A DNA stretch of 64,000 nt from Prochlorococcus sp. scB243_495L20 (GTDB lineage: Bacteria; Cyanobacteriota; Cyanobacteriia; PCC-6307; Cyanobiaceae), in assembly GCA_000634215.1 (NCBI GenBank), contig JFLX01000091.1, positions 48,038 through 112,037 of the forward strand. Direction: 5' to 3'. Shown here in pieces: positions 30,759 to 41,738 of this stretch. Position 1 is the first letter of the stretch; every line of letters starts with the position of its first letter. The position numbers and the translations under genes are program-made. The notes beneath the pieces are model-generated. The model was not told the origin of the DNA. It searched no databases and saw nothing but the letters and a program-made list of their open reading frames with translations.

Positions 30759-33284
30759 TTAGAAGTTAGCACCTGCTAGTTCTTGAGAAGATTCTTCAGA
30801 AGAAATATTTATTGTAACTTTTTTATTATCATCTATATCAACTAAAGCATTATCTCCGTCTTTTATTCTCCCAGAAAGAACTTCTTCAGCCAGACTATCT
30901 TCGAGTAAACGCATAACTGCCCTTCTCAAAGGTCTTGCTCCGTATGAAGGATTATAACCTTCTTCAACAAGTCTTTCTTTGAAAGCATCAGTGACATTTA
31001 ATTTAATTCCTTTATCTTGTAATCGGACAAAGACTTCTTGCAACATTATTTCAGCAATTTCTTTAACTTCATTTTTAGTTAGTTGTCTGAATACAATTAT
31101 TTCATCAAGTCTATTTAAAAATTCAGGCCTAAAGTACTGCTTAAGTTCTTCATTAACTAATGATTTAATTCTGTTGTATTGACTGTCTTCAACTGAATCA
31201 CCTGAGAATTCGAACCCTAGTCCGCCGCCTCCTTTCTCGATTACTTTTGAACCGATATTAGAAGTCATTATTAACAATGTATTCTTAAAATCTACAGTTC
31301 TACCTTTTGAGTCAGTTAATCTTCCGTCTTCAAGTAGTTGCAATAATAAGTTGAAAACATCTGGATGCGCTTTTTCAACTTCATCAAATAAAACGACTGT
31401 ATAGGGACGCCTTCTAACCGCTTCAGTAAGCTGACCACCTTCATTAAAACCTACATATCCCGGAGGTGAGCCTATAAGTTTACTAACTGTATGTCTTTCC
31501 ATAAATTCAGACATATCTAATCTGATCATTGCTTCCTCACTACCGAAGAAATATGAAGCTAATGATTTAGTCAATTCAGTTTTACCTACACCAGTAGGAC
31601 CAGAGAAGATAAAACTTGCGATAGGTCTATTAGGATTTTTTAATCCAACTCTTGCTCTTCTGATAGCTCTTGAGACAGCCTTTACAGCTTCATCTTGTCC
31701 TATTAGCCTTTGGTGAAGTGTTTCTTCCATATTAAGAAGCTTGACTGATTCAGTTTCTGTTAATTTTTGAACAGGAACGCCTGTCCATGAAGCCACAATA
31801 TGAGCTACATCCTCTTCACTAACAAGGGGATTTTGTAAAAGTTTTGAATCACTTTTTACAGAATCATCAGCATCAGGTTGATCTCCAGCTGTAGATTCTT
31901 TTTTATTATCCAATACCTCTTTAATTTTTGCAGACAATTCCATCTCTTTTTCACGTAATTGGCCAGCCTGATCAAAATTTTGATCTCTTACAGATTCTTC
32001 CTTCTGTTTTTGGACTTGTCTTAGTTCTCTATCAATTTGTTTTGCTTCAGGGGGAAGTTTAGAGTTTATTAAACGTACTCTACTTCCAGCCTCATCGATG
32101 AGGTCAATAGCCTTATCAGGTAAAAATCTGTCAGATATATATCGATCCCCTAAATGAGCGGCGGCCTCTAGCGCATCATCAGTAATCTTTAGACGATGAT
32201 GTTGTTCGTAACGCTCTCTAAGACCTTTTAAAATTTCGATTGTATCTTCGATAGATGGCTCACCTACCATTACGGGCTGGAATCTTCTTTCTAACGCAGC
32301 ATCTCTTTCAATATGTTTTCTATATTCATCTAGAGTTGTTGCTCCAATACATTGAAGTTCCCCTCTAGCTAGTGCTGGTTTGAGTATATTTGCTGCATCT
32401 ATTGCTCCTTCAGCAGCTCCAGCGCCAATCAAGGTATGCACCTCATCGATGACAAGAATGACGTTACCTGCTGATTTTATTTCTTCCATTATTTTTTTTA
32501 ACCTTTCTTCAAATTCACCTCTATATTTTGTTCCTGCTACCAAAAGACCTATATCAAGAGTCAAAACTCTTTTATCTTCCAATATGTCCGGGATATCCCC
32601 AGTTTGTATTCTTTGAGCTAAACCTTCAGCGATAGCTGTTTTACCTACACCTGGCTCTCCGATAAGAACAGGATTATTTTTTGTCCTCCTACCAAGTATT
32701 TGAACTACACGATCTATTTCTGAATGGCGTCCAACAACTGGATCTAATTTTGATTCACTTGCTAATTTTGTTAAATTTGTTCCGAATTCATCAAGAGTAG
32801 CAGTTTTCAAGTTGCCCTTAGTTGTACTGGCCCCTGCCCCCACTTCGGATGTTTCACCTAACATCCTGATAACTTGAGTTCTCACTTTTGTAAGGTCAAT
32901 ATTAAGATTTTCAAGAACTCTTGCAGCTACACCTTCACCTTCTCTTATTAAACCTAACAATAAATGTTCTGTACCAATGTAATTATGGCCAAGTTGACGA
33001 GCCTCTTCTAAAGAGAGTTCTAAAACTCTTTTAGCCCTGGGAGTAAAAGGTATTTCTACAGCCACAAACCCTGAACCTCTACCTATTATCTTTTCCACCT
33101 CTATCCTTGAATCTTTTAAATTAACTCCAAGTGATTTAAGAACTTTCGCTGCGACCCCAGTTCCTTCTCCAATTAACCCTAAAAGAATTTGTTCAGTTCC
33201 AACAAAATTATGACCAAGTCTTCTAGCTTCCTCTTGAGCAAGCATAATGACCTTTATAGCCTTTTCTGTAAATCTCTCAAACAT
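30759..33284 (-). CDS. clpC: ATP-dependent Clp protease ATP-binding subunit ClpC
   Basis: This Hsp100 AAA+ unfoldase feeds proteins into the ClpP/ClpR protease; it is an essential housekeeping chaperone in cyanobacteria. Two N-domain repeats cover residues 1-150 ([20 protein letters not shown], then a second [14 protein letters not shown]). Walker A of the first AAA module is [15 protein letters not shown] near 206, and a UVR motif, [15 protein letters not shown], lies near 432. The second Walker A is [15 protein letters not shown] near 557. The length of 841 residues and the UVR motif identify ClpC rather than ClpA or ClpB. Confidence 0.97.
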   Translation of the reverse strand: MFERFTEKAIKVIMLAQEEARRLGHNFVGTEQILLGLIGEGTGVAAKVLKSLGVNLKDSRIEVEKIIGRGSGFVAVEIPFTPRAKRVLELSLEEARQLGHNYIGTEHLLLGLIREGEGVAARVLENLNIDLTKVRTQVIRMLGETSEVGAGASTTKGNLKTATLDEFGTNLTKLASESKLDPVVGRHSEIDRVVQILGRRTKNNPVLIGEPGVGKTAIAEGLAQRIQTGDIPDILEDKRVLTLDIGLLVAGTKYRGEFEERLKKIMEEIKSAGNVILVIDEVHTLIGAGAAEGAIDAANILKPALARGELQCIGATTLDEYRKHIERDAALERRFQPVMVGEPSIEDTIEILKGLRERYEQHHRLKITDDALEAAAHLGDRYISDRFLPDKAIDLIDEAGSRVRLINSKLPPEAKQIDRELRQVQKQKEESVRDQNFDQAGQLREKEMELSAKIKEVLDNKKESTAGDQPDADDSVKSDSKLLQNPLVSEEDVAHIVASWTGVPVQKLTETESVKLLNMEETLHQRLIGQDEAVKAVSRAIRRARVGLKNPNRPIASFIFSGPTGVGKTELTKSLASYFFGSEEAMIRLDMSEFMERHTVSKLIGSPPGYVGFNEGGQLTEAVRRRPYTVVLFDEVEKAHPDVFNLLLQLLEDGRLTDSKGRTVDFKNTLLIMTSNIGSKVIEKGGGGLGFEFSGDSVEDSQYNRIKSLVNEELKQYFRPEFLNRLDEIIVFRQLTKNEVKEIAEIMLQEVFVRLQDKGIKLNVTDAFKERLVEEGYNPSYGARPLRRAVMRLLEDSLAEEVLSGRIKDGDNALVDIDDNKKVTINISSEESSQELAGANF

Positions 33285-33463
33285 TAGAAGATTGAATTCC
33301 TATTAATAACCTACCAGTAATATGTCAATTTTGTGTTCAGAATGAGCTTTTGTGAATACCCAAAAGTATAATTTATTAAATTAAATTGAACTTTTTTAGT
33401 GATATAGCAAGAAATTATAGTAATTTCAATGATTCTGGTTATCCGAACAATTAAATTTTTACA

Positions 33464-33904
33464 TTATTTTGTTGTTAATTTTTTTTCTTTTAAAAGGGCA
33501 TGTGAACCATCTTTATAATAATTTTTTCTTATGCCTACAGTAGAAAAATCAAAGCGATTATAAAATCTTTCAGCAGTAAGATTGCCCTGAGAAACCTCTA
33601 AAAGTATTTTTTTAAGATTTAATTTTTCACATTTTTTTATTAAATAGCTCATAAGATATGATCCATAGCCCTTCTTCCTAAATTTCTCACTTACAACAAA
33701 ATAATTTATTTGAGCTTCATCAAGAACAACTTGAAAAACACATATTCCAATCACTAAATTTGTAATTAATAAGCCAAAAATTTTTGTACCCTCTTTTTTA
33801 AATTCGTTAGCCCATTGTTTCTTACTCCAAAGGGAAATAGTATTTGAATCTAATTTAAAACATAAATCAATATCTTTCTCATATATTTGTTTGATAGATA
33901 TCAT
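33464..33904 (-). CDS. rimI: GNAT-family acetyltransferase, RimI-like
   Basis: This 146-residue GNAT protein has the acetyl-CoA motif VSEKFRKKGYGSYLMSYLI near residues 73-91 and the C-terminal LEVSQGNLTAERFYNRFDF near 102-120. These match RimI-type N-terminal alanine acetyltransferases that modify ribosomal protein S18 and others. It lies about 180 bases upstream of clpC on the same strand and is divergent from lysA. The symbol follows family resemblance; the target is not proven. Confidence 0.78.
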   Translation of the reverse strand: MISIKQIYEKDIDLCFKLDSNTISLWSKKQWANEFKKEGTKIFGLLITNLVIGICVFQVVLDEAQINYFVVSEKFRKKGYGSYLMSYLIKKCEKLNLKKILLEVSQGNLTAERFYNRFDFSTVGIRKNYYKDGSHALLKEKKLTTK

Positions 33905-33992
33905 TTTATAATGTGTGTATATTTAAAAAGTTCAAATCTAGAGTCATTATAAAATATGACAGTTTTGGCAAAACTTTATTTAAAGTTCTCCC

Positions 33993-35366
33993 ATGGAAGA
34001 AAAACAATCTTTTTTAAAACAGAAAATTGACTTTGAAAGTCCTAATAAAAATATCGTACCAATTACTACATCTATTAAAGGAGATGGGAAATTATCAGTT
34101 GGTGGATGTTCTATTGAAGAGTTAGTTAAAAAATATGATTCTCCTCTTTATATACTAGATGAAATCACTTTAAGAAAGTCTTGTAGAGCTTACAAAAAAG
34201 CATTAGAAAAATATTACCCAGGGGAATCACTCCCTATATATGCTTCCAAGGCAAATAGCTCTATATTTATGAGTAATCTTGTTTCCTCAGAAGGTTTAGG
34301 ACTTGATGCAGTGTCAGAGGGAGAATTATTAACTGCTCTAAAGGGTGGGGTACCAAATAAAAACATTGTTTTTCATGGCAACAACAAATCTGACAAAGAA
34401 ATTGATTTCGCAATTAGAAATAACATCAAAATAATTGTAGATAATGACTATGACTTAAGAAGATTAGAGGAAATATCAAATTCATTAAATCATGATTTAG
34501 AAATAATGATTCGCTTTACTCCTGGGATCGAATGTCATACACATGAATATATAAGAACAGGTTCATTTGATAGCAAATTTGGTTTTGGAATCGAATATTT
34601 AAATAATTTATTTGCAAGCATAAGCGAAACTAAACATTTAAAATTAAAAGGAATACATGCTCATATTGGTTCCCAAATCTTTGAACTAGATCCTCATAAG
34701 GATCTAGGAGAAATAATGGTAAAGGTTATTTTAGATGCCAAAAAATTTGGCCATAATATTAAAGAACTTAATGTTGGTGGAGGTTTAGGCATCAAATATA
34801 CAATTAATGACGATCCACCTTCTATCGATGAATGGGTTAAAACAATTTCCGACTCAGTTCTTAAAGCTTGTAAAAAAAACAATTTAGATCTGCCAAAATT
34901 GATGTGTGAACCTGGAAGATCCATTGTATCTACAGCAGGTATAACAATTTACAAAATTGGGGCATTTAAAGAAATTCCTGGGATTAGAACTTATTTGTCT
35001 GTTGATGGCGGGATGAGTGATAATCCAAGGCCTATAACATATCAATCAAATTACTCTGCATGTTTGGTAAAAAACCCCTTTAATATTAACTCTAAAAATA
35101 AATATACAATTGCTGGCAAACACTGCGAATCGGGAGATGTATTGTTTAAGGAAATAGAACTAGCAAATTGCGAAACAGGAGATCTAATATGTGTTTTTGG
35201 TACTGGTGCTTACAATAATTCAATGAGTTCTAACTACAACAGAATTCCTAGACCTGCAACACTTTTAGTTTGTAATGGAGAAGCAGAGATTATTCAAAAA
35301 AGAGAAAGTCCTTTTGACCTTTTAAAATATGATGTATTACCTGATCGCTTTATTAAGCAAAATTAG
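33993..35366 (+). CDS. lysA: Diaminopimelate decarboxylase
   Basis: This PLP enzyme makes L-lysine from meso-diaminopimelate, the last step of lysine synthesis. The alanine-racemase-type barrel carries the cofactor lysine in PIYASKANSS near residue 87. HAHIGSQIFE, the phosphate-binding GGGLGIKY, the EPGRSIVSTAG strand near 307 and CESGDVLF near 380 with the active-site cysteine are conserved. The length of 457 residues is slightly longer than the enteric form because of a polar N-terminal extension of about 30 residues. It heads a plus-strand series with the diadenylate cyclase and uppS. Confidence 0.95.
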   Translation: MEEKQSFLKQKIDFESPNKNIVPITTSIKGDGKLSVGGCSIEELVKKYDSPLYILDEITLRKSCRAYKKALEKYYPGESLPIYASKANSSIFMSNLVSSEGLGLDAVSEGELLTALKGGVPNKNIVFHGNNKSDKEIDFAIRNNIKIIVDNDYDLRRLEEISNSLNHDLEIMIRFTPGIECHTHEYIRTGSFDSKFGFGIEYLNNLFASISETKHLKLKGIHAHIGSQIFELDPHKDLGEIMVKVILDAKKFGHNIKELNVGGGLGIKYTINDDPPSIDEWVKTISDSVLKACKKNNLDLPKLMCEPGRSIVSTAGITIYKIGAFKEIPGIRTYLSVDGGMSDNPRPITYQSNYSACLVKNPFNINSKNKYTIAGKHCESGDVLFKEIELANCETGDLICVFGTGAYNNSMSSNYNRIPRPATLLVCNGEAEIIQKRESPFDLLKYDVLPDRFIKQN

Positions 35367-35394
35367 GTACATTTAGATTAATTTTGTTTTTAGT

Positions 35395-36303
35395 GTGAAT
35401 TTCTGGGGGTTAATAAATTTAAAGCTTCTATTAGACATATTATTCGCTGTTGGTTTTGGACTTTTATTATTTTCTAGAGTCAAAGAACAGAGAACATTAT
35501 GGCTTTTAAGGGGATATTTATTTTTAGTTTCAACTGCATGGTTCATTCAAAGATATGCTTACCTTCCATTAACATCAAAGTTGATTGATGCTGCAGTCTT
35601 AGCTTGTTCACTCTCTTTAGCGATCCTTTGGCAAGGAGAGCTTAGAAGATTAATGGAACTATTAGGAACTGGGCGCCTAGCTGTATTACTTGGAAATCCG
35701 CCAAAGGAGTTTAGAGCAACTTCAACTACCATTAATCAGTTAGTAGATACTGCAGGTAAACTTTCTCAGAATAGAAGAGGGGCTTTAATAGTTGTAGATT
35801 TGGGGAGTGATTTAAGACCTGAAGATTTTTTATATTCAGGGACAAATATTGAGGCACAACTATCAACTGACCTTTTAATAAATCTTTTCGCAACAGATAC
35901 ACCTTTACATGATGGAGCTGTTCTTGTGAAGGGTAATAAAATAATTTCTGCTGGCGTAATACTTCCTCTCTCAAGACAAGGAATTAGTAGATATGGCACC
36001 AGACATCTAGCAGCACTAGGAATTACAGAAAGATTTGACAGATGTATTTGTATTGTTGTTTCGGAAGAAACAGGTACGTTATCATTAGCAAACCAAGGCA
36101 AACTCGAAAGGCCAATAACCAGCAGCAGATTACAAGAACTTCTTGCAAAATTGATTGGTAATCAAAACACTATGGGATCAAATAAAGCATCTTTAAGTAA
36201 AAATGTCTTATCCCAAAAGACAGACTCAGGTGATAATATCATCAGTGATATAAATAAAAAAGAGTCAGAAAAATCAGAAATTTTTGTTAACAAAAAGGAT
36301 TAA
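35395..36303 (+). CDS. cdaA: Membrane-bound diadenylate cyclase (CdaA/DacA type)
   Basis: This enzyme is predicted to make the second messenger c-di-AMP from two ATP. Three membrane segments cover about residues 8-27, 38-52 and 62-80. They are followed by the DAC domain with LHDGAVLV (Asp173-Gly174-Ala175) and YGTRHLAALG (Arg203-His204-Leu205). The usual RHR motif reads RHL; I believe this is common in cyanobacterial members but cannot verify it. The C-terminal 40 residues are polar and serine/lysine rich. The start is GTG at 35395. The gene begins 28 bases after lysA and is followed by uppS three bases later, in keeping with a link of c-di-AMP to envelope synthesis. Confidence 0.9.
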   Translation: MNFWGLINLKLLLDILFAVGFGLLLFSRVKEQRTLWLLRGYLFLVSTAWFIQRYAYLPLTSKLIDAAVLACSLSLAILWQGELRRLMELLGTGRLAVLLGNPPKEFRATSTTINQLVDTAGKLSQNRRGALIVVDLGSDLRPEDFLYSGTNIEAQLSTDLLINLFATDTPLHDGAVLVKGNKIISAGVILPLSRQGISRYGTRHLAALGITERFDRCICIVVSEETGTLSLANQGKLERPITSSRLQELLAKLIGNQNTMGSNKASLSKNVLSQKTDSGDNIISDINKKESEKSEIFVNKKD

Positions 36304-36306
36304 CTA

Positions 36307-37110
36307 ATGAGTTTAGAAAAAGTAATAGACGATAAAATTAGTCACTTATTAATGAAAATAGATAAGCAAAAATTGCCCAAACATATAGCAATAATTATGG
36401 ACGGCAATGGGAGATGGGCCACTAGAAAAGGTTTACCCAGATCATTTGGGCATAAACAAGGTGTTAGTGTGTTAAAAAAAATTCTTAAAGCTGCAAGAAA
36501 TATAGGTTGTAAAGTAATTACCGTTTATGCTTTTTCAACTGAGAATTGGACAAGACCAACAAAAGAAGTTGATTTTCTTATAAATCTTTTTGGCGAAGTT
36601 TTAAAAAATGAAATTAAAGAGATACATGAAGAGTCAACAAAAATAAAATTTATTGGAGATTTAACTCCTTTCCCAAAAAATTTAAAAAAAATAATCTCTA
36701 CTTCAGAATCACTTACTAAAAACAACAATAAATTTTTATTTAATGTTTGTGTTAACTACGGAGGTAGACAAGAAATAGTAAAAGTTGCAAAAGAACTTGC
36801 ATTAAAATCTTCTGCTGGGGAAATAAAACCAAGCGAAATTAATGAAGAATTATTTAATTCAGAGCTATTAACTGGAGGGATAAAGGATCCAGAATTACTA
36901 ATAAGAACTAGTGGCGAAAAAAGGATAAGTAATTTTTTATTATGGCAATTAGCATATTCAGAAATTTATATATCTGAAGTCCTTTGGCCAGAATTTAATG
37001 AGCAAGAATTTCTTAAAGCAATAATTGATTACCAATCAAGAAATAGACGTTTCGGCGGTATAGAATCATTACCAAATGAATCTCTTGAAGATTCTCAATA
37101 TTATACCTAA
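36307..37110 (+). CDS. uppS: Isoprenyl transferase (undecaprenyl diphosphate synthase)
   Basis: This cis-prenyltransferase makes the undecaprenyl carrier used in peptidoglycan and polysaccharide assembly. The catalytic motif [17 protein letters not shown] contains the essential aspartate near residue 31. [15 protein letters not shown] near 74-88 and the C-terminal [20 protein letters not shown] near 197-216 are also conserved. The length of 267 residues is normal. It lies between the diadenylate cyclase gene and bioB with gaps of three and five bases. Confidence 0.96.
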   Translation: MSLEKVIDDKISHLLMKIDKQKLPKHIAIIMDGNGRWATRKGLPRSFGHKQGVSVLKKILKAARNIGCKVITVYAFSTENWTRPTKEVDFLINLFGEVLKNEIKEIHEESTKIKFIGDLTPFPKNLKKIISTSESLTKNNNKFLFNVCVNYGGRQEIVKVAKELALKSSAGEIKPSEINEELFNSELLTGGIKDPELLIRTSGEKRISNFLLWQLAYSEIYISEVLWPEFNEQEFLKAIIDYQSRNRRFGGIESLPNESLEDSQYYT

Positions 37111-37115
37111 TAAAA

Positions 37116-38123
37116 ATGCCTAATTCGAGTAATCAGTTATTAAAAGAAATTAGGTTCGATTGGAATAAAGAGGAGATATTGGAAATACTTAATATGCCTC
37201 TTATTGATTTAATGTGGGAATCACAAACCGTTCACAGGAAATTTAACAAATACGACATTCAATTAGCATCATTGTTCAGCGTAAAAACGGGTGGATGTGA
37301 GGAGAATTGTTCGTACTGTAGCCAATCAATTTATAGTGCTAGCGAAATCAAAAGTCATCCACAATTTCAAGTTGAAGAGGTTTTAGCAAGAGCTCAAATA
37401 GCAAAAAATGAGGGTGCAGATAGGTTTTGTATGGGTTGGGCGTGGAGAGAAATTAGAGATGGGAAATCTTTTAATGCAATGTTAGAGATGGTTAGCGGTG
37501 TAAGAGATTTAGGGATGGAAGCATGTGTTACTGCTGGGATGCTTACAGAAGAACAAGCTTCAAGACTCGCTGATGCAGGTTTGACCGCTTATAACCACAA
37601 TCTTGATACTAGTCCTGAGCATTATAAAAATATTATTACGACTAGAACTTATCAAGACAGACTAGATACTATCAAAAGAGTAAGAAATGCAGGAATAAAT
37701 GTTTGTTGTGGAGGGATAATAGGATTGGGTGAAACTAATGGCGATAGAGCGTCTCTTTTGGAAGTGCTTTCAAATATGAATCCACACCCTGAAAGTGTTC
37801 CTATAAATTCATTGGTAGCTATTGAAGGTACTGGTTTAGAAGATAATCAAGAAATTGATTCTATTGAAATGATAAGGATGATAGCTACAGCAAGAATTCT
37901 TATGCCTATAAGTAAAATAAGATTAAGTGCAGGGCGAGAAAAGCTTTCAAAAGAAGCCCAAATTTTATGTTTTCAATGTGGTGCAAATTCAATTTTTTAT
38001 GGAGATGAGTTACTCACAACTTCAAATCCATCTTTTCAAACAGACAGAAAACTTCTTAAAGATTTGGGAGTATCATTTAACAAAAATTTTGAAACTATTG
38101 AAAAAACATTATCTTCTTTATGA
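37116..38123 (+). CDS. bioB: Biotin synthase
   Basis: This radical-SAM enzyme inserts sulfur into dethiobiotin. The SAM-cluster cysteines are Cys61, Cys65 and Cys68 in [13 protein letters not shown]. The sequence continues with the conserved [12 protein letters not shown], the [10 protein letters not shown] motif, [11 protein letters not shown], and the late RLSAGREKL region that carries the arginine ligand of the second iron-sulfur cluster. The length of 335 residues is typical. Its last four bases overlap the start of the next gene (ATGA), so the two are translationally coupled. Confidence 0.96.
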   Translation: MPNSSNQLLKEIRFDWNKEEILEILNMPLIDLMWESQTVHRKFNKYDIQLASLFSVKTGGCEENCSYCSQSIYSASEIKSHPQFQVEEVLARAQIAKNEGADRFCMGWAWREIRDGKSFNAMLEMVSGVRDLGMEACVTAGMLTEEQASRLADAGLTAYNHNLDTSPEHYKNIITTRTYQDRLDTIKRVRNAGINVCCGGIIGLGETNGDRASLLEVLSNMNPHPESVPINSLVAIEGTGLEDNQEIDSIEMIRMIATARILMPISKIRLSAGREKLSKEAQILCFQCGANSIFYGDELLTTSNPSFQTDRKLLKDLGVSFNKNFETIEKTLSSL

Positions 38124-39052
38124 AAGGCAAAAATTATAAAATAGTTTCTCTTTACTCTTTCTTCCCATTTCAAGAAAACTTAATTCTTGATCTAAAAAAT
38201 GAATTATTAGAAATCGAAAATGAAAATGATCTTTCAGGTTTGTTAATTTTTGCAAGTGAGGGTATGAATGGAACTATTTGTGCCGAGAAAAATGTAATTG
38301 ATATTGTTATCAATTTACTTAATAAGTATGCAGGTAATAGAAATTTGAATATTAAAGTAAACTTTTCAAAAGAGAAAGTCTTCAAAAAATTAAAAATAAA
38401 AATCAAAAAAGAAATAGTTACCATGGGAGTCCCTGAAATAAACCCTGCAAAAAATAATGGGACCTATATTGACTCAGCTGATTGGAATAAGTTAATTAAA
38501 AATCAAAATACAATAGTCATTGATACTAGAAATCATTATGAGGTTTCTTTAGGTACATTTGAGAACTCTATAAACCCAAATACTAGAAACTTTAGCGAAT
38601 TCCCCAAGTGGGTAGATGATCATTTAGAAACCCATTTAGAAAATAAAGAGTATGCAAATATAGCAATGTTTTGTACCGGAGGAATAAGATGTGAAAAAGC
38701 TACTAGTTTACTGAAAAAAAAAGGTTATAAAAATATTTATCACCTTCAAGGGGGTATCCTTCAATACCTTGAAGATATACCAAAAGAAAAAAACTTATTT
38801 GAAGGTGAATGTTATGTTTTTGATAAAAGAGTTGCTTTAGATCAAGATTTAGAAAAAGGCTCTTACTCAATTTGTCATGCATGTGGAATGCCAATTTCAA
38901 TTCAAGATCAAGAAAAAAAAGAATATAGAAAGGGTATCCAATGTCATTTCTGCATAGACCAATTCAGCGATGATGATAGGAAAAGGTTTGAAGAAAGACA
39001 AAAACAAATCGATAAATCAAAAGTGGAAAATCATAAAATCTATGAAGACTAA
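38120..39052 (+). CDS. trhO: TrhO-type oxygen-dependent tRNA uridine(34) hydroxylase (rhodanese-related)
   Basis: The N-terminal domain (about residues 1-110) has the UPF0176 features [18 protein letters not shown] and [13 protein letters not shown]. It is followed by a rhodanese domain with the active-site cysteine Cys185 in [12 protein letters not shown], and a C-terminal region with paired cysteines ([22 protein letters not shown]). TrhO (YceA) proteins hydroxylate uridine 34 of tRNAs. The 310-residue length fits. It overlaps bioB by four bases. Confidence 0.87.
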   Translation: MKGKNYKIVSLYSFFPFQENLILDLKNELLEIENENDLSGLLIFASEGMNGTICAEKNVIDIVINLLNKYAGNRNLNIKVNFSKEKVFKKLKIKIKKEIVTMGVPEINPAKNNGTYIDSADWNKLIKNQNTIVIDTRNHYEVSLGTFENSINPNTRNFSEFPKWVDDHLETHLENKEYANIAMFCTGGIRCEKATSLLKKKGYKNIYHLQGGILQYLEDIPKEKNLFEGECYVFDKRVALDQDLEKGSYSICHACGMPISIQDQEKKEYRKGIQCHFCIDQFSDDDRKRFEERQKQIDKSKVENHKIYED

Positions 39053-39063
39053 TTTTCAAATTC

Positions 39064-39564
39064 ATGAAAGTTGAAGAATTAGAAAAATTAGCAGGTTCCA
39101 TTGGATTAATAATTAAAATTCAAGTTAGAGAAACTATCGGATTATGTTTCTTTAGAATCGTGATTGCAGAACAGAAAGATAACTTAATTAAGATTTGGGC
39201 CGAAATGAAAGGTTGGACTTTTTTAAATAAAAAAGCTATTCAGCTTGATACATTAAGAATCCTTAGTAAAGCTCCTGCTTTTGTGTCGGAATTAATATGG
39301 GCAACAACTATGGCTTGGGCAATTGAAAAAAAATCAAGCAACAAAGTAAGACTTTTAGCTATTTATGATAGTGAAGGATATAGTAAAAAACTTGTAAGAT
39401 ATTTCAAGTTAATAGGATTCAAAATTGTCAAAGAAGTTGGTTCTAGCCCAGTAGATCTTTCATTAAGATTGGTTTGGGGAGGTGCAGGTACACTTATGAA
39501 CGGGGAATGTATTTCCATATTGAAAAGACTTGAAAAGAAACTCTCTTTAATTGAAAAAAGTTAA
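39064..39564 (+). CDS. Conserved protein of unknown function, possible GNAT-like fold
   Basis: This 166-residue cytoplasmic protein has no signal peptide or membrane span. Its middle and C-terminus include LLAIYDSEGYSKKLVRYFKL and EVGSSPVDLSLRLVWGGAGT. The alternation of strands and helices and the RYFKLIGFKIV segment are reminiscent of an acetyltransferase C-terminal half, but I see no acetyl-CoA signature. It is the last gene of the cdaA-uppS-bioB-trhO run and shares the bases TTAA of its stop with convergent lipA. Function unknown. Confidence 0.75.
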   Translation: MKVEELEKLAGSIGLIIKIQVRETIGLCFFRIVIAEQKDNLIKIWAEMKGWTFLNKKAIQLDTLRILSKAPAFVSELIWATTMAWAIEKKSSNKVRLLAIYDSEGYSKKLVRYFKLIGFKIVKEVGSSPVDLSLRLVWGGAGTLMNGECISILKRLEKKLSLIEKS

Positions 39565-40460
39565 CCCGCGTGATAACTACTTCTAACTAAAGGGCCAGAA
39601 GATACTTTTTTGAATCCTAATTCCTTAGAGAAGCGATATAAATATTCAAACTCTGATGGATCCCAATATTTCTTAACAGCCAAATGATTGAATGAGGGCC
39701 TTAAATATTGTCCAATTGTAATTTGATCACAATCTATTTTTTTAAGATCATAAATTGTATTTTTTATTTCATCCAATGTTTCTCCAAGTCCTAACATAAT
39801 GCCTGATTTAGTTTGAATATGAGGAGCAATATCCTTTGACTTTTTTAGTAAACTTAGGGATTTTTTGTAATTTGCACCCCTCCTAACTTCTCTTTGAAGT
39901 CTTTCAACAGTTTCAAGATTATGATTAAAGCATATTGGATCTTTTTCTAAAATCATCTTCAATCTCTCAGTCTGAAGATTATTTGTTTCATCAAGATTTT
40001 TGCCTCCACCCCATAAATCAGGAGTTAAAACTTCAATTTTAATTGTTGAATCAATTTTTCTAATCTCATCAATTGTAGATATAAACAAATTTGCACCATG
40101 ATCAGGGAGATCGTCTCTAGCAACAGATGTCAGAACAACATATTTCAAATTTAGTACTTTCACTGCTTCAGCGACTTGAGTACATTCATCAATATTGATA
40201 GAACTAGGTCTACCTTTAGTTACCTGACAAAAAGCACATGAACGAGAACATATCGATCCACCCAGTAAGAAGGTGGCTGTTCCTGAGGCATAACATTCTG
40301 CTCTATTTGGACATCTTGCTTCTTCACAAATAGTATGAATATTTGATTTTTTGATGAGTGTTTGTATTTTTTCGAATTCTGAAGCTTTACTTATAGGAAA
40401 TTTAATCCAAGAAGGAAGTCTTAAAATTTTTTCTTTCTTGATTAGATTATTATCTCTCAT
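39561..40460 (-). CDS. lipA: Lipoyl synthase
   Basis: This radical-SAM enzyme inserts two sulfurs into octanoyl chains on lipoyl domains, serving pyruvate dehydrogenase and the glycine cleavage system. The auxiliary cluster cysteines are Cys45, Cys50 and Cys56 (CEEARCPNRAEC), and the SAM-cluster cysteines are Cys71, Cys75 and Cys78 (CSRSCAFC). The C-terminal SGPLVRSSYHAG supplies the conserved serine. The length of 299 residues is typical. The gene follows recR by three bases on the minus strand. Confidence 0.95.
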   Translation of the reverse strand: MRDNNLIKKEKILRLPSWIKFPISKASEFEKIQTLIKKSNIHTICEEARCPNRAECYASGTATFLLGGSICSRSCAFCQVTKGRPSSINIDECTQVAEAVKVLNLKYVVLTSVARDDLPDHGANLFISTIDEIRKIDSTIKIEVLTPDLWGGGKNLDETNNLQTERLKMILEKDPICFNHNLETVERLQREVRRGANYKKSLSLLKKSKDIAPHIQTKSGIMLGLGETLDEIKNTIYDLKKIDCDQITIGQYLRPSFNHLAVKKYWDPSEFEYLYRFSKELGFKKVSSGPLVRSSYHAG

Positions 40461-40463
40461 TAT

Positions 40464-41063
40464 CTAATTTAGTTTTGTTCTGCCTTCTAAGGCCCTTGCA
40501 AGTGTAACTTCATCCACATATTCAAGTTCACTGCCCATTGGGAGTCCATATGCAATCCTCGTAACTTTAGTAAAAGGGGCTAACAATTTCCCAATATAAA
40601 GACTTGTTGTATCTCCCTCAACGCTTGGGGTCAATGCCAATATGATCTCATCTATTTCAGACTTACTAACTCTTTCTACCAAGCTTCTTATTTCTAATAG
40701 TTCAGGTCCAACAGAATCCATTGGGGATATTAAACCACCAATTACATGGTAAACACCTTTAAATTCTCTGGGGCGCTCCAAAGCAAGCAAATCTTTAGTT
40801 TCTGCTACTACACAGATTAGTCTTTGATTCCTTTCAGTATTTCTACAAATTTCGCATTCATCTTCTGAAGTCAAATTGAAACATTTTTTGCAACGACCAA
40901 CATTACTATGTGCATCTAACAGAGCCTTTGAAAATTCTCTTATTGTACTTTCAGGTTGTTTTAAAATAAACAGGGCTAATCGTTGCGCTGTTCTAGGACC
41001 AATCCCTGGGAATTTCTCAAAATGACCGATTAATTTTGAAAGTGGTTTGGTATAAGTAATCAA
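40464..41063 (-). CDS. recR: Recombination protein RecR
   Basis: RecR acts with RecO and RecF to load RecA on gapped DNA. The helix-hairpin-helix [17 protein letters not shown] is at residues 18-34. The zinc finger uses Cys58, Cys61, Cys70 and Cys73 ([16 protein letters not shown]), and the Toprim domain follows ([15 protein letters not shown]). The length of 199 residues is standard. The start is TTG at 41063. It is upstream of lipA in a two-gene operon and divergent from the PsbP-like gene. Confidence 0.95.
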   Translation of the reverse strand: MITYTKPLSKLIGHFEKFPGIGPRTAQRLALFILKQPESTIREFSKALLDAHSNVGRCKKCFNLTSEDECEICRNTERNQRLICVVAETKDLLALERPREFKGVYHVIGGLISPMDSVGPELLEIRSLVERVSKSEIDEIILALTPSVEGDTTSLYIGKLLAPFTKVTRIAYGLPMGSELEYVDEVTLARALEGRTKLN

Positions 41064-41166
41064 AATTAAACTATTTCTAGAGATAATTTAGACGCAAAAT
41101 TCCAAATTGCCATAATTGTTTGCTTTTAATGTCTTATTATGTTTTTAGTTAGTAATTTCAAACAAA

Positions 41167-41724
41167 ATGAAAAATATTAAATTTAATCCTTTCAAATATT
41201 TATTTTTATTTTTTTTGTGCTTAACACTGAGTGCTTGTAGTGGCGGACTAAATGCGGGATTAGAAGCTTATCAAAGTCCAGATGGAAGATATGCCTTTTT
41301 GTATCCAACAGGATGGACTAGAGTAAAAGTCGATGGAGGACCTGAAATTATTTATCATGATTTAATAAATAGTAATGAGACCTTAAGTTTAGTTATTTCT
41401 GATGTCAATAAAGAGATTCAATTAGAGCAACTAGGAAGCCCAAGTGAAGTAGGGCAAACATTAATTGATAAAGTCATTGCTCCCGAAGGTTCAGGCAGAG
41501 AGGTAAAACTTATAAATGCCAATAAAAGGGAGGCATCCAATCATATTTTCTATGATTTAGAGTATGAATTAAACTTAAATGAACAGGCAAGACATGAATT
41601 AGCTACTGTCGTAATTGATAGAGGAACACTTTACACTTTCGCTGTGGGAACAAATGAAGAAAGGTGGAATAAAGTTGACGGTATGTTTAGCAACGTAATT
41701 GAATCATTTAACTTCCTAATATAG
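41167..41724 (+). CDS. psbP: PsbP-family photosystem II lipoprotein (CyanoP)
   Basis: The N-terminus is a lipoprotein signal peptide with lipobox LSAC, making Cys24 the predicted lipidated residue facing the thylakoid lumen. The mature domain is PsbP-like: LEAYQSPDGRYAFLYPTGW near residues 32-50, VIAPEGSGREVKL near 107-119 and ERWNKVDGMFSNVIESFNFL at the C-terminus. CyanoP assists photosystem II assembly in cyanobacteria. The 185-residue length fits. A TATTAT at about 41127-41132 is a possible -10 element upstream. Confidence 0.92.
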   Translation: MKNIKFNPFKYLFLFFLCLTLSACSGGLNAGLEAYQSPDGRYAFLYPTGWTRVKVDGGPEIIYHDLINSNETLSLVISDVNKEIQLEQLGSPSEVGQTLIDKVIAPEGSGREVKLINANKREASNHIFYDLEYELNLNEQARHELATVVIDRGTLYTFAVGTNEERWNKVDGMFSNVIESFNFLI

Positions 41725-41738
41725 TTTAGAAATTTATA

